Assembly (NCBI GenBank): GCA_036743315.1
Contig: DAINPV010000005.1
Coordinates: 1-32,648, forward strand
DNA: 32,648 bases
From: CALBTQ01 sp036743315
GTDB taxonomy: Bacteria > Lernaellota > Lernaellaia > Lernaellales > Lernaellaceae
Direction: 5' to 3'
The notes beneath the pieces are model-generated. The model did no database searches. It was given only the letters and a program-made list of their open reading frames with translations, and was not told the origin of the DNA. Shown here one piece after another: positions 7,243-14,884 of this stretch. Made by a program: the position numbers and the translations under genes. Numbering within the stretch: position 1 is the stretch's first letter; each line of letters starts with the position of its first letter.

Positions 7243-9350
7243 GACGCCGCCTCCTTTCCTTCCTTCTTTTCTTGCAGCAGGGATGCGCCGTCCATGTATC
7301 CCGGCTTTTGCACACCCAATAAGTACAGCACCGTCGGCGCGATGTCCATGATCGACGGATCGTCATTGTCAAGTTTGAAGCTGGTGAACAACACGCCCGA
7401 CGCCAGCCGCGGATCGACGCAATGATCGCCGCTCCAGGCCTTGACGTTGTCGTCGATGACCGTGTCGTTGACCACGCCGGTCGTCCCGTCCCACCCGGCG
7501 CGGTAACCGATGTTGTAGCCGACGATCAAATCCGGCGCGTTGCCCTTGTACGGACCGGTGTACAGTTCCTCGGCATCCCACACCCGGTTGATCGCCGTTT
7601 CGTTCTTTTCCTCGTCGCGCAGGCCGGACAGCTTGTCGATCAGCTCGCGGCGCAGTGCGGCCGCTTCCTCGCCCGGTTCGACGATCCCGTGGCGCTCGCG
7701 ACCCTTGATGTTCAGGTACAGGCCGCCCAGGCCGACCTGATACGCCCGGGTTTTGGACCAATCGACGTTCGAGAGCCATTTGCCGGTTTTGCTTTCGTCT
7801 TTGAGGGCCAGATAACCGTTTTTGCGCAGCCACGAGTTGAGGTTGATGCCGCGGTTGAACGGCTTGAAGCCGTGGTCGCTCATCACGAAGAGCACGTCGT
7901 TCTTCTTCAGTTTCTTGAGCGTGCGCGCCAGCAGCGCGTCCATCTTTTTGTACAGGTCCAGCACGGCCGTTTCGCCGATGGGCGAGCGCTCCTTGCCGCG
8001 CAGCGAGGGATGATCGTCGACCAGGTAGCGGAAGAACATGTGCTGAATGCGGTCGGTGCCGTCGAAAACGCACACGACCAGACCGCTCTTGGTTTTGGCC
8101 AGCGCGTCGTTGAACATCTTCTCGCGTTCGTCGTTGATCAGGTACGTTTCTTCGAGGAACAACTCGTCGCTGATCAGCCCCTCGTTGAGCACCCAGGTGT
8201 CTTCAGCGAGGCCCAGGTTGGCGTACGGGCCGTTGAGCTTGGACAAATACATCGAATACGCCGCCGGGTGGCTGATGGGAAACGCCGGTTTTTCCGGATC
8301 GAGGTTGATCGGCGAAACGTACAGCGCCGGTTCGCCCGCGTAACGCGTGAGCAGGAAGCGCGCGATGCCGTTGACCTTGATGCGCAGGCTGGCCTGGAAC
8401 GACAGGCGCACCCACTCGGTGAACTTGCCTTCTTCGAGCGCGATCTCGCGATCGGGCAACTTAAGCGTACGCGTGCCGTTCTTGCCGTCGAGCAGCATGA
8501 AGGGAATTTTCATTTCCGGCGCGCTTTCGACCAGCGCGTCGGGCGGGCCGAGCAGTTCGCCCGCGTAGCCCGCGCCGTTTTTCTGCAACGGCAGAATGAC
8601 GCCGCCCTCTTCCACCTCGTCGGTCCACTCCTTGGTCGTGTAAAAGCTGAAGGTGCCCTGGCTGCCGCGAATGTCGGGTACGCACATGCCTGACAGGGAC
8701 ACGCCGTTGAACTTTTCCGGCGGGAAAGTGATCGGCACGCGCAGCACGGTCGAGAAGATGCCGTGCTCGCCCAGCACCACCCAGAACGGTTTGCTTTTGC
8801 GCAGCAGCCGGATTTCCGGCTTGCTCAACGGAATGGTGTACTTGCCGAGTTTGATTTTGCGTTGCGCGTCGCCGATGTAGGCCGACGACAGCGTCGGCAT
8901 ATAGTTGCGCGTATCGCGCGAGAGGAAATCGTAAATGTTGTGCCGGCCCGGATTCGCGCCGGTCATGAAGCTCGACCACGCCACCGGGCTGACCGAGGGG
9001 AACGTGGTGCGCAGGCGATGGAAGCCGCCGTCCTCCGCAAGCTTCTTGAAGGTGGGCAAATGCCCATCGGCCATCCACCGTTCGGCCAGTTGCGGGTCCA
9101 TGCCGTCCAGGCCGAGCACGACCACGCGCTTGACCTTCGCATGGCGCAGCGCGCGGCGGCTCTTGAGCCACACGTAAATAAAACGCAGCGGCCAGATCGC
9201 CAGCGAAAACAGCGCCACGAAAAAGGTGGCGATCAGGAAAAAGAAGCTGGTGATGAACGCGAAGCCGGCGCCCGGCCCGACGTAGGCATGGGCGGGGGCG
9301 GCCGCGAGCAGCGCCAGCAGGAACAAACTTATCGCAACGATTTTTCGCAT
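7239..9350 (-). CDS. Membrane-anchored alkaline-phosphatase-superfamily phosphodiesterase
   Basis: This is a 703-residue paralogue of the neighbouring enzyme. The N-terminus has a cleavable-looking signal (MRKIVAISLFLLALLAAAPAHA), a glycine-rich YVGPGAGFAF and a long hydrophobic stretch to about residue 62 ending in basic residues, so the catalytic domain may sit on a membrane anchor. Catalytic motifs are D82 in VLGLDGMD, the likely nucleophile S121 in SVSPVAWSSFMTG, FDGTDRIQHMFF, MSDHGFKPF and WSGDHCV. I chose the ATG at 9350 because it shares its A with the upstream TGA stop (TGATG) and begins the signal peptide; an upstream in-frame start at 9425 lies inside the preceding gene. Topology (periplasmic or cytoplasmic catalytic domain) is not settled: the basic flank after the second hydrophobic segment could place it inside. 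Confidence 0.9.
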   Translation of the reverse strand: MRKIVAISLFLLALLAAAPAHAYVGPGAGFAFITSFFFLIATFFVALFSLAIWPLRFIYVWLKSRRALRHAKVKRVVVLGLDGMDPQLAERWMADGHLPTFKKLAEDGGFHRLRTTFPSVSPVAWSSFMTGANPGRHNIYDFLSRDTRNYMPTLSSAYIGDAQRKIKLGKYTIPLSKPEIRLLRKSKPFWVVLGEHGIFSTVLRVPITFPPEKFNGVSLSGMCVPDIRGSQGTFSFYTTKEWTDEVEEGGVILPLQKNGAGYAGELLGPPDALVESAPEMKIPFMLLDGKNGTRTLKLPDREIALEEGKFTEWVRLSFQASLRIKVNGIARFLLTRYAGEPALYVSPINLDPEKPAFPISHPAAYSMYLSKLNGPYANLGLAEDTWVLNEGLISDELFLEETYLINDEREKMFNDALAKTKSGLVVCVFDGTDRIQHMFFRYLVDDHPSLRGKERSPIGETAVLDLYKKMDALLARTLKKLKKNDVLFVMSDHGFKPFNRGINLNSWLRKNGYLALKDESKTGKWLSNVDWSKTRAYQVGLGGLYLNIKGRERHGIVEPGEEAAALRRELIDKLSGLRDEEKNETAINRVWDAEELYTGPYKGNAPDLIVGYNIGYRAGWDGTTGVVNDTVIDDNVKAWSGDHCVDPRLASGVLFTSFKLDNDDPSIMDIAPTVLYLLGVQKPGYMDGASLLQEKKEGKEAAS

Positions 9351-10651
9351 CAGTTCAAATGCTCCAGCACCAGGCCGGCGACCTGGGTGATGTGCGGCAC
9401 ATCGTCCACGTTCTTGGTCGTCCATAAAAAGGCGTCGTCCTGGTTGTGCATGCCGCTCAACCCGAAATGGCCGAACACCTCGGTCCGGTCGATCGCGCCC
9501 TTGAAGTCGAAACCGTCGATCGACACCGCCACCAGATCCGGCGCTTGCGCGACCAATGGGCCATGATACGCCTCTTCGCGATGGAAGTATCGGCGCACGA
9601 GCTTTTTACCGTCGTATTCCAATTCGTTCAGCGCGGCTTTCACCTCTTCGATCACCCGCGGCGCGTCGGCCGGCGCGACCTTCCCTTTGGGGAAACGATC
9701 GCTGGTATGCACGTAAATCCGGTTCGGATCGAGCACGAACACCTTGGACGCTTCGCTGATCTGGCTCAGGTCCCTGGGCGGATCGGCCGTAAAAGCGACC
9801 AATCCTTTTTCCATCAGGAAGCGATTGAGCGCCACTTCTTTTTCCAGGGCGCAGAAGCCGTGGTCGCTCAATAAAAACAGCCCGGACAGGCTGTCGTCCT
9901 TGGTCAGCTTGATGTACCGGTCAGCCATCTCGCCGACGAACGCGTCGACCTGCCGGTAGTAGTCGATGCATTTTTCATGCAGTTCGTGAGCGGGATCGAC
10001 CAGCGCGTGCCACAGATAATGATGCAGCCGGTCGGTGCCGGTGACGACCACCTCGAAGAAATCCCACTCCTCTTCGTCCCACAGCATCGCCGCGGCCTGC
10101 TTGCGCGTTTCCAGCGTCTGGAACAATTCACGCAGCGCCTGCGGGTGATTGCGCCGCGCCGTGTTGGTGTCGATGTCGATCTCGTAGTTCATTCGACGCA
10201 GCTTGGCGATGTACTTGGCCGGGAAAACGGCTTTGAACAGTTCGATCGCCACGAAGCCGCTGACCAAAGCCCCCGCCAGCCGCCGCGCCGGGTATGTGCC
10301 GGGCTGGTTGAGCACCACGCTACGTTTGCCCTTTTGCTCCAACGTTTCCCAGATCGTCGGGGCTTTGAGGCTGCCGTAATTGGGGAACGTGAGATCGTAG
10401 CTGCCGGGCAGCAAGTCGGTGAAACCGAAAATGCCGTGGCGGCCCGCGTCCGCGCCGGTCATGAAGCTCGGCCAACTGACCGCCGAGATTTCCGGCACGG
10501 TCACTTCCATCCGCCGCAGGTTGCCCCGGGCGAAAATGTCTTTCATGCGCGGCAGCACACCCTGCTCCATGAGTCGACCGAGCAAGGTGTGCGGCACGCC
10601 GTCCAGCCCGACGACCACCGCTTTGTTTTTCTTCCGCGAGAACAGGCTCAT
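9350..10651 (-). CDS. Cytosolic alkaline-phosphatase-superfamily phosphodiesterase
   Basis: This 433-residue paralogue is shorter and has no signal or membrane segment, so it is probably cytoplasmic. Motifs are D17 in VVVGLDGVP, the likely nucleophile S56 in EISAVSWPSFMTG, TGTDRLHHYLW, LLSDHGFCA and a late FGLSGMH in place of the GDH seen in the other two. I chose the ATG at 10651 because GGAG lies six bases upstream; an in-frame TTG at 10669 would place that ribosome-binding site inside the coding region. It is the first gene of the seven-gene minus-strand unit. Possible substrates include nucleotide sugars or phospho-lipid intermediates, but none is shown. Confidence 0.9.
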   Translation of the reverse strand: MSLFSRKKNKAVVVGLDGVPHTLLGRLMEQGVLPRMKDIFARGNLRRMEVTVPEISAVSWPSFMTGADAGRHGIFGFTDLLPGSYDLTFPNYGSLKAPTIWETLEQKGKRSVVLNQPGTYPARRLAGALVSGFVAIELFKAVFPAKYIAKLRRMNYEIDIDTNTARRNHPQALRELFQTLETRKQAAAMLWDEEEWDFFEVVVTGTDRLHHYLWHALVDPAHELHEKCIDYYRQVDAFVGEMADRYIKLTKDDSLSGLFLLSDHGFCALEKEVALNRFLMEKGLVAFTADPPRDLSQISEASKVFVLDPNRIYVHTSDRFPKGKVAPADAPRVIEEVKAALNELEYDGKKLVRRYFHREEAYHGPLVAQAPDLVAVSIDGFDFKGAIDRTEVFGHFGLSGMHNQDDAFLWTTKNVDDVPHITQVAGLVLEHLN

Positions 10652-10788
10652 GCGCTTCTCCAGGTGCAAAAATCAAACGCCAAACAGTACTTGGGTTGAC
10701 CAAGAAAAACAAGTGGGCATTTGCGATTCAATCTCACGAATGAACCTAACCATTCCCGGGAAAATTGCCAAGCTGCCCCCGCATGGGT

Positions 10789-11430
10789 ATGTTCTTGAAC
10801 CGCGCGAAAGCTCCCGGTAGGATAGGACGACTCAGCAACGAAAGGTGGACGGCTATAAAACGCCTCGTCTTTGCCCTCATCCTCTGCCTGGCGTTGGGCA
10901 GCGCCACGATCGCGGAGGCCAAGGCGCGCATCGAGGGAACATCCTGCAGCCGCAACGGCCAGGTGTTCTCGGTGCACTTCCATGTCGTCGAGGCGTTCAC
11001 GCCGGACATGGAACGGGCGATTTTATCCGGCATTCCACACACTTTCATTTACCATTTCGAGATCATGCGCATCGTGCCGGCCTGGCCGAACATCCGCATT
11101 CATCATTGGCAAGTGCGGCGCACGTTGCGCTACGACACGCTCAAGAAGACCTACACGGTCGATTTCGGCGACGGCAACCGGCCTAAGCAAGCCGACAGCC
11201 TCGACGAAGCCAAGCGGATGATGACCGAGTTCGTCGGTTACCCGGTCGCGGTCGGCACCTCGCTGGATCGATCCTTCAATTATTACGTGCGCATCAAGGC
11301 GCAGCTCGATCCCGTGAAATGGCCGCTGATGCTGGACAAGATTTTCTTCTTCGTCACCATGTGGGATTTCGAAACCGACTGGGTGCAGATCGAGTTGCCG
11401 TTGCATGAGGCGCAGGGCAATGGCCGGTAA
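10789..11430 (+). CDS. DUF4390 secreted protein upstream of ntrY
   Basis: This protein matches the DUF4390 type, which often precedes NtrY-like kinases. The core has a Sec signal sequence KRLVFALILCLALGSATIAEA, then a beta-rich domain with FIYHFEIMR, WQVRRTLRYDTLKKTY and the C-terminal FETDWVQIELPL. The start is uncertain. ATG codons at 10765, 10783 and 10789 lack ribosome-binding sites and would add 20-30 residues before the signal peptide. AAAGGTGG lies six bases before an in-frame ATA at 10855, which would give a signal peptide of normal length. I list the ATG at 10789 as a conservative start. The end overlaps the kinase start by 11 bases. The function is unknown; a periplasmic partner of the NtrY sensor is plausible. 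Confidence 0.8.
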   Translation: MFLNRAKAPGRIGRLSNERWTAIKRLVFALILCLALGSATIAEAKARIEGTSCSRNGQVFSVHFHVVEAFTPDMERAILSGIPHTFIYHFEIMRIVPAWPNIRIHHWQVRRTLRYDTLKKTYTVDFGDGNRPKQADSLDEAKRMMTEFVGYPVAVGTSLDRSFNYYVRIKAQLDPVKWPLMLDKIFFFVTMWDFETDWVQIELPLHEAQGNGR

Positions 11431-13699
11431 ATCGATTTTTGAGCTGCCGCCCGAAGAACGCGAAGCGCTCCGCCGCAAACGCGAGATGATCGCGATCGTC
11501 GCCATCGGCTCTTTGTTGGGCCTGCTGTTTCTGATCGAAACGCTTTTCTTCGATTTCCGCGGCTCGCTCGGCGGCGGCAACCTGCTGTTTTTCAGCCTGA
11601 TCAACGTCAACGTCATTCTGGTCTGCCTGCTGCTGTTTTTGATCTTGCGCAACGTGACCAAGCTGCTGTTCGAGCGCCGGCGCAAAGTGCTGGGCGCGCA
11701 ACTGCGCACGCGGCTGGTCGTCGCGTTCGTGCTCTTCGCCCTGGTGCCGACGATCATCCTGTTCTACGTGGCGATGACCTTCATCACCAACTCGATCGAG
11801 CGTTGGTTTTCGTTGCAGATCGAAGGCAGCCTCGCCGAGTCCCTTAAAGTCGCGCAAACCTATTACGAAACGCACGAACGCCGGGCGATCGGCCATGCGC
11901 GCGACATCGCCGCGTGGCTGCAGACCGAACCGGGATTGCCGGCCGACAATAAAAGCGCGGCGGCCAACCAGTTGCGGGAAAAACTCGCCGAGCGTCGTCG
12001 GTTGCTCGCTGTCGATTTGATCGAGGTTTATCGAGCGCCGACGGAAAAGCCGGTTTCAGCCGGGACCGAAGAGGTCAAAACCGGCAAATGGTTTAACGAG
12101 GACAAGGACTTTCTCAGCAAAGGATTCGCCAAGCAGGAAAAGAGCGAGGTCTTCGCCTTCGGCGAAGCCGAACTGATCCGCGGGATGGCGCCGGTGACCG
12201 GCCCCGACGAGGTCGTCCGCGCGGTGGTCGTGGTCAGTTACCATATTCCGCAAAGTCTGGTGCGCCGCATGCGCACGATTCAGGTGACCTACGACAGCTA
12301 CAGCCAGATGCAGGTGATGGAAAGTCCGATCCGCAGCAATTACCTGATCATCCTGGCGATGATTTACATTTTCATTTTTTTCAGCGCCACGTGGTTCGGC
12401 TTTTTCCTCGCGCGGCAGATCACCGAGCCGTTGCAACACCTGGCCGACGGCGCGCAGCGGGTCGCGGCGGGCGAACGCGACGTGCACATTCAAAAGACGG
12501 CCGACGACGAGTTGGGCATCCTGGTCGACGTGTTCAACCGCATGTGGGCCGAATTGGGCGCCAGCCGCAAGGCGTTGGAGGAAGCCAACGAGGATCTGGA
12601 AAAAACCAACATCGAGTTGGAGCGCCGTCGCGCCAGCATGGCCACGGTGCTCAACAACATCGCCGCCGGCGTGCTGGCTTTCGACAACGAAGGCCGCGTT
12701 ACGATTTTCAATCCCGGCGCCGAGCGCATGCTGGGCATCAAGGCGAGCGCGGCGCTGGACAAATCCTGGACCGACGTTTTCCCCGAGGAAATGCAGGAAT
12801 ATTCCAAGAGCCTGGGCGACCAATTGCGGCTCAGCCAGCGGCCGACGGTGCAAAACCAGATCGAGATCACGATCAACAACCAGCAGCGCACGATGCTCGC
12901 CACGCTGTCGGTGTTGCGCGGAACGCAGAGCGACGCCGCCGGCGCCGTGCTGGTGCTCGAAGATCTGACCGAACTGCTCAAGATGCAGCGCGTGGCCGCC
13001 TGGCAGGAAATCGCGCGGCGCATCGCCCATGAGATCAAGAATCCGCTCACGCCGATCCAACTGGCCGCGCAACGTCTGCGCAAGCGTTACGCCGACCGTT
13101 TCGACGAAGAGGTCGACAAGGTGTTCTTCGATTCGACCAGCACCATCGTGCGGCAGGTCGAGGAACTCAAGGGGATGGTCAAGGAATTTTCGGATTTCGC
13201 GCGCATCGCCGAAGCCAAGCCCTCGCCGACCGATCTCCACGAACTGGTTCGCGAAACGGTCGTGCTCTACAGCGAGGCGCACAAGCGCGTGCAGTTCGAA
13301 ACGTTCGTCGACGAGAACCTGCCGCGCCTGCTGATCGACCGCGATCAGTTCAAGCGTGTGCTGATCAACATCCTGGATAACGCCATCGCCTCGATCGTCG
13401 GACGCGGGAAAGTGAAGATCTCCGCCGCGGCCTTCGATGACGGCCGGTGGCTGCGCCTGGAGATCGCCGACACCGGCCAGGGCATCCCGCGCGAATACCA
13501 GAGCCGCTTGTTCGAACCGTATTTCTCCACGAAGAAAATGGGCACCGGGCTGGGCCTGGCGATCGTCAATCGCATCGTCAAGGATCACGCGGGGCGCATT
13601 CACCTGCGCGACAACCAACCGCAAGGCACGGTGGTCGTCATCGAAATCCCCATCCGCACCGCCGAAATCGAGCCCGACAAGCCGGACGAAACCGAATAA
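11420..13699 (+). CDS. ntrY: NtrY-family sensor histidine kinase
   Basis: The 759-residue protein has predicted membrane segments at about 23-43, 54-76 and 97-120, a large extracytoplasmic loop, a fourth at about 312-332, then HAMP (about 333-385), a PAS domain (about 395-500, VLNNIAAGVLAFDNEGRV) and HisKA with His537 in RRIAHEIKNPLTP. HATPase motifs follow: N box in INILDNAIAS, G1 DTGQGIP, G2 GTGLGLAIV. This order is typical of NtrY, which phosphorylates NtrX to control nitrogen metabolism, redox responses or envelope functions. I chose the ATG at 11420 because GAGG lies nine bases upstream; 11405 is also possible. The gene overlaps the DUF4390 gene and converges with the opposite-strand sensor six bases downstream. 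Confidence 0.9.
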   Translation: MAGKSIFELPPEEREALRRKREMIAIVAIGSLLGLLFLIETLFFDFRGSLGGGNLLFFSLINVNVILVCLLLFLILRNVTKLLFERRRKVLGAQLRTRLVVAFVLFALVPTIILFYVAMTFITNSIERWFSLQIEGSLAESLKVAQTYYETHERRAIGHARDIAAWLQTEPGLPADNKSAAANQLREKLAERRRLLAVDLIEVYRAPTEKPVSAGTEEVKTGKWFNEDKDFLSKGFAKQEKSEVFAFGEAELIRGMAPVTGPDEVVRAVVVVSYHIPQSLVRRMRTIQVTYDSYSQMQVMESPIRSNYLIILAMIYIFIFFSATWFGFFLARQITEPLQHLADGAQRVAAGERDVHIQKTADDELGILVDVFNRMWAELGASRKALEEANEDLEKTNIELERRRASMATVLNNIAAGVLAFDNEGRVTIFNPGAERMLGIKASAALDKSWTDVFPEEMQEYSKSLGDQLRLSQRPTVQNQIEITINNQQRTMLATLSVLRGTQSDAAGAVLVLEDLTELLKMQRVAAWQEIARRIAHEIKNPLTPIQLAAQRLRKRYADRFDEEVDKVFFDSTSTIVRQVEELKGMVKEFSDFARIAEAKPSPTDLHELVRETVVLYSEAHKRVQFETFVDENLPRLLIDRDQFKRVLINILDNAIASIVGRGKVKISAAAFDDGRWLRLEIADTGQGIPREYQSRLFEPYFSTKKMGTGLGLAIVNRIVKDHAGRIHLRDNQPQGTVVVIEIPIRTAEIEPDKPDETE

Positions 13700-13705
13700 C
13701 CGCGA

Positions 13706-14650
13706 TTATTTCTTGGCCGCTTCCGAGGGGAACATCGCCTCGGCGCATTCCGGGCACAGGCCGTGGGAAAACTGCAATTCCGGCGAATGTTCGTGGAGGT
13801 AGATTTCCACTTGCTGCCAGTAGCCCTTGTCGTCGCGGATTTTTTTACAATTCATGCAGATCGGCAACAGCCCCTGGAGGGTTTTGACTTGATCGAGCGA
13901 GGTCTGCAGCTCGACGATCAACTCTTCCTTTTCCTTTTCCGATCGCGCGCGCTCCGCGATTTCCAACTGGAGAGATCGGTTGGCTTCGGAGCGCAACCGT
14001 TCCGACTTTTCCAACACCAAGCGCAGATTCCACGACAAGGTGGAGCACGCGCCGAGCACCAACACATAGTTGATCGACTGCCCGAGTATAATGCGCCAAT
14101 CCAAAAACAAGGAGGCCAGCGTCTCGTGTTGCACAAACAAAGGGGCGTAACCGACGATGCCTTTTTTCTCCAGGACGATCAGCAAGGCCAGACCCAGATT
14201 GCCGAGAATGTAAAAGGCGATCACGTCCCGCCAGCGAAAGAACCAGGAAACCACCAAGAGGATGGCGACCAGCAACAGTTGCTGCAACGCATTCTGGCTG
14301 CCGACCAGGTGCACTTGCAGCAAGCTGAGCAGGTAGATCGCGACGGCGGTGAAAATCATCAGTCGGTAAACCTGCGTGCCGTCCGTATCGGTCGACCGGA
14401 CCCGGCGGAAGCGTCGATAACTCCAAGCCAACAGGGAGATGGCGGCCAGGCTGGAGAAAACCGATACGACAAAAACCGACTGGACGATCAAGCCCTCGTT
14501 CACGACAAAGAATAATCCGTAGATTTGCGCCAGGGCGTAAACGGACATCACCAGAGCCAGGATGCCCATGCCGTTCATAAAGACGATCTGTCGATCTTGC
14601 TCATCGGCCATACGACCGGATTTGGTTGTCGAACTCGGCTCGCGTTCCAT
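13706..14650 (-). CDS. Polytopic membrane sensor with C-terminal LLPIC..C module
   Basis: The 314-residue protein has about six hydrophobic segments between residues 25 and 215, a coiled coil (about 215-255, rich in Glu/Lys/Arg) and a C-terminal module with LLPICMNCKKIRDDKGYW and FSHGLCPECAEAMFP. C265, C268, C299 and C302, with H296 nearby, look like a zinc-ribbon-type site. This C-terminal module occurs at the ends of PAS- and response-regulator-containing proteins in several bacterial groups; its function is not established. There is no kinase or cyclase domain, so the module itself would be the output. The gene lies on the minus strand between ntrY and ntrX and is convergent with ntrY. The start is supported by GGGGGA five bases upstream. 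Confidence 0.85.
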   Translation of the reverse strand: MEREPSSTTKSGRMADEQDRQIVFMNGMGILALVMSVYALAQIYGLFFVVNEGLIVQSVFVVSVFSSLAAISLLAWSYRRFRRVRSTDTDGTQVYRLMIFTAVAIYLLSLLQVHLVGSQNALQQLLLVAILLVVSWFFRWRDVIAFYILGNLGLALLIVLEKKGIVGYAPLFVQHETLASLFLDWRIILGQSINYVLVLGACSTLSWNLRLVLEKSERLRSEANRSLQLEIAERARSEKEKEELIVELQTSLDQVKTLQGLLPICMNCKKIRDDKGYWQQVEIYLHEHSPELQFSHGLCPECAEAMFPSEAAKK

Positions 14651-14839
14651 CTAGTCCCCCGGTGGAAAAACTCGTGTCGTGTTTTACTTCCAGACCTTGT
14701 CGGACGCATCCAATCGCCCCGCAAAATACCATTGCGCCGATCGAAAACGCAATCAATCCCTTTGTCCTTCGCGGCGTCGGCTATTCCCATCCCAATCATA
14801 CCTACTCTTGAATTCCTCTCTTTTCTGGTGTTGCAAATA

Positions 14840-14848
14840 TGCTACAAT
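14840..14848 (+). promoter_or_regulatory. Extended -10 promoter of ntrX
   Basis: TGC-TACAAT is an extended -10 element (TG at one base spacing, five of six matches to TATAAT). No good -35 hexamer sits 17 bases upstream (CTTTTC), which is common for extended -10 promoters. The expected start is near 14855, about 30 bases before the NtrX ATG. The 230-base gap back to the divergent sensor gene shows no other clear element. Confidence 0.5.
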
Positions 14849-14865
14849 CCGTTTTCCGAAAACGG
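14849..14865. promoter_or_regulatory. Perfect palindrome at the predicted ntrX transcription start
   Basis: CCGTTTTC-C-GAAAACGG is a perfect 8-base inverted repeat around one central base. It begins immediately after the -10 element and spans the expected start, an ideal place for a repressor or for autoregulation. If transcribed in part it could form only a truncated hairpin, so a DNA operator is more likely. Confidence 0.55.
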
Positions 14866-14884
14866 CTTACAGGTGGATTGAGCA

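Noticed and set aside
5213..7372. A 719-codon minus-strand frame overlapping the Tat-exported phosphodiesterase
   Set aside because: Frame shadow of the real gene: Arg-rich, no motifs, and the real frame holds all catalytic motifs.
10684..10710. CTTGG-N5-CCAAG palindrome and possible promoter between the divergent phosphatase and DUF4390 genes
   Set aside because: The arms are only 5 bases, and the -35/-10 candidates match consensus at only about half of the positions.
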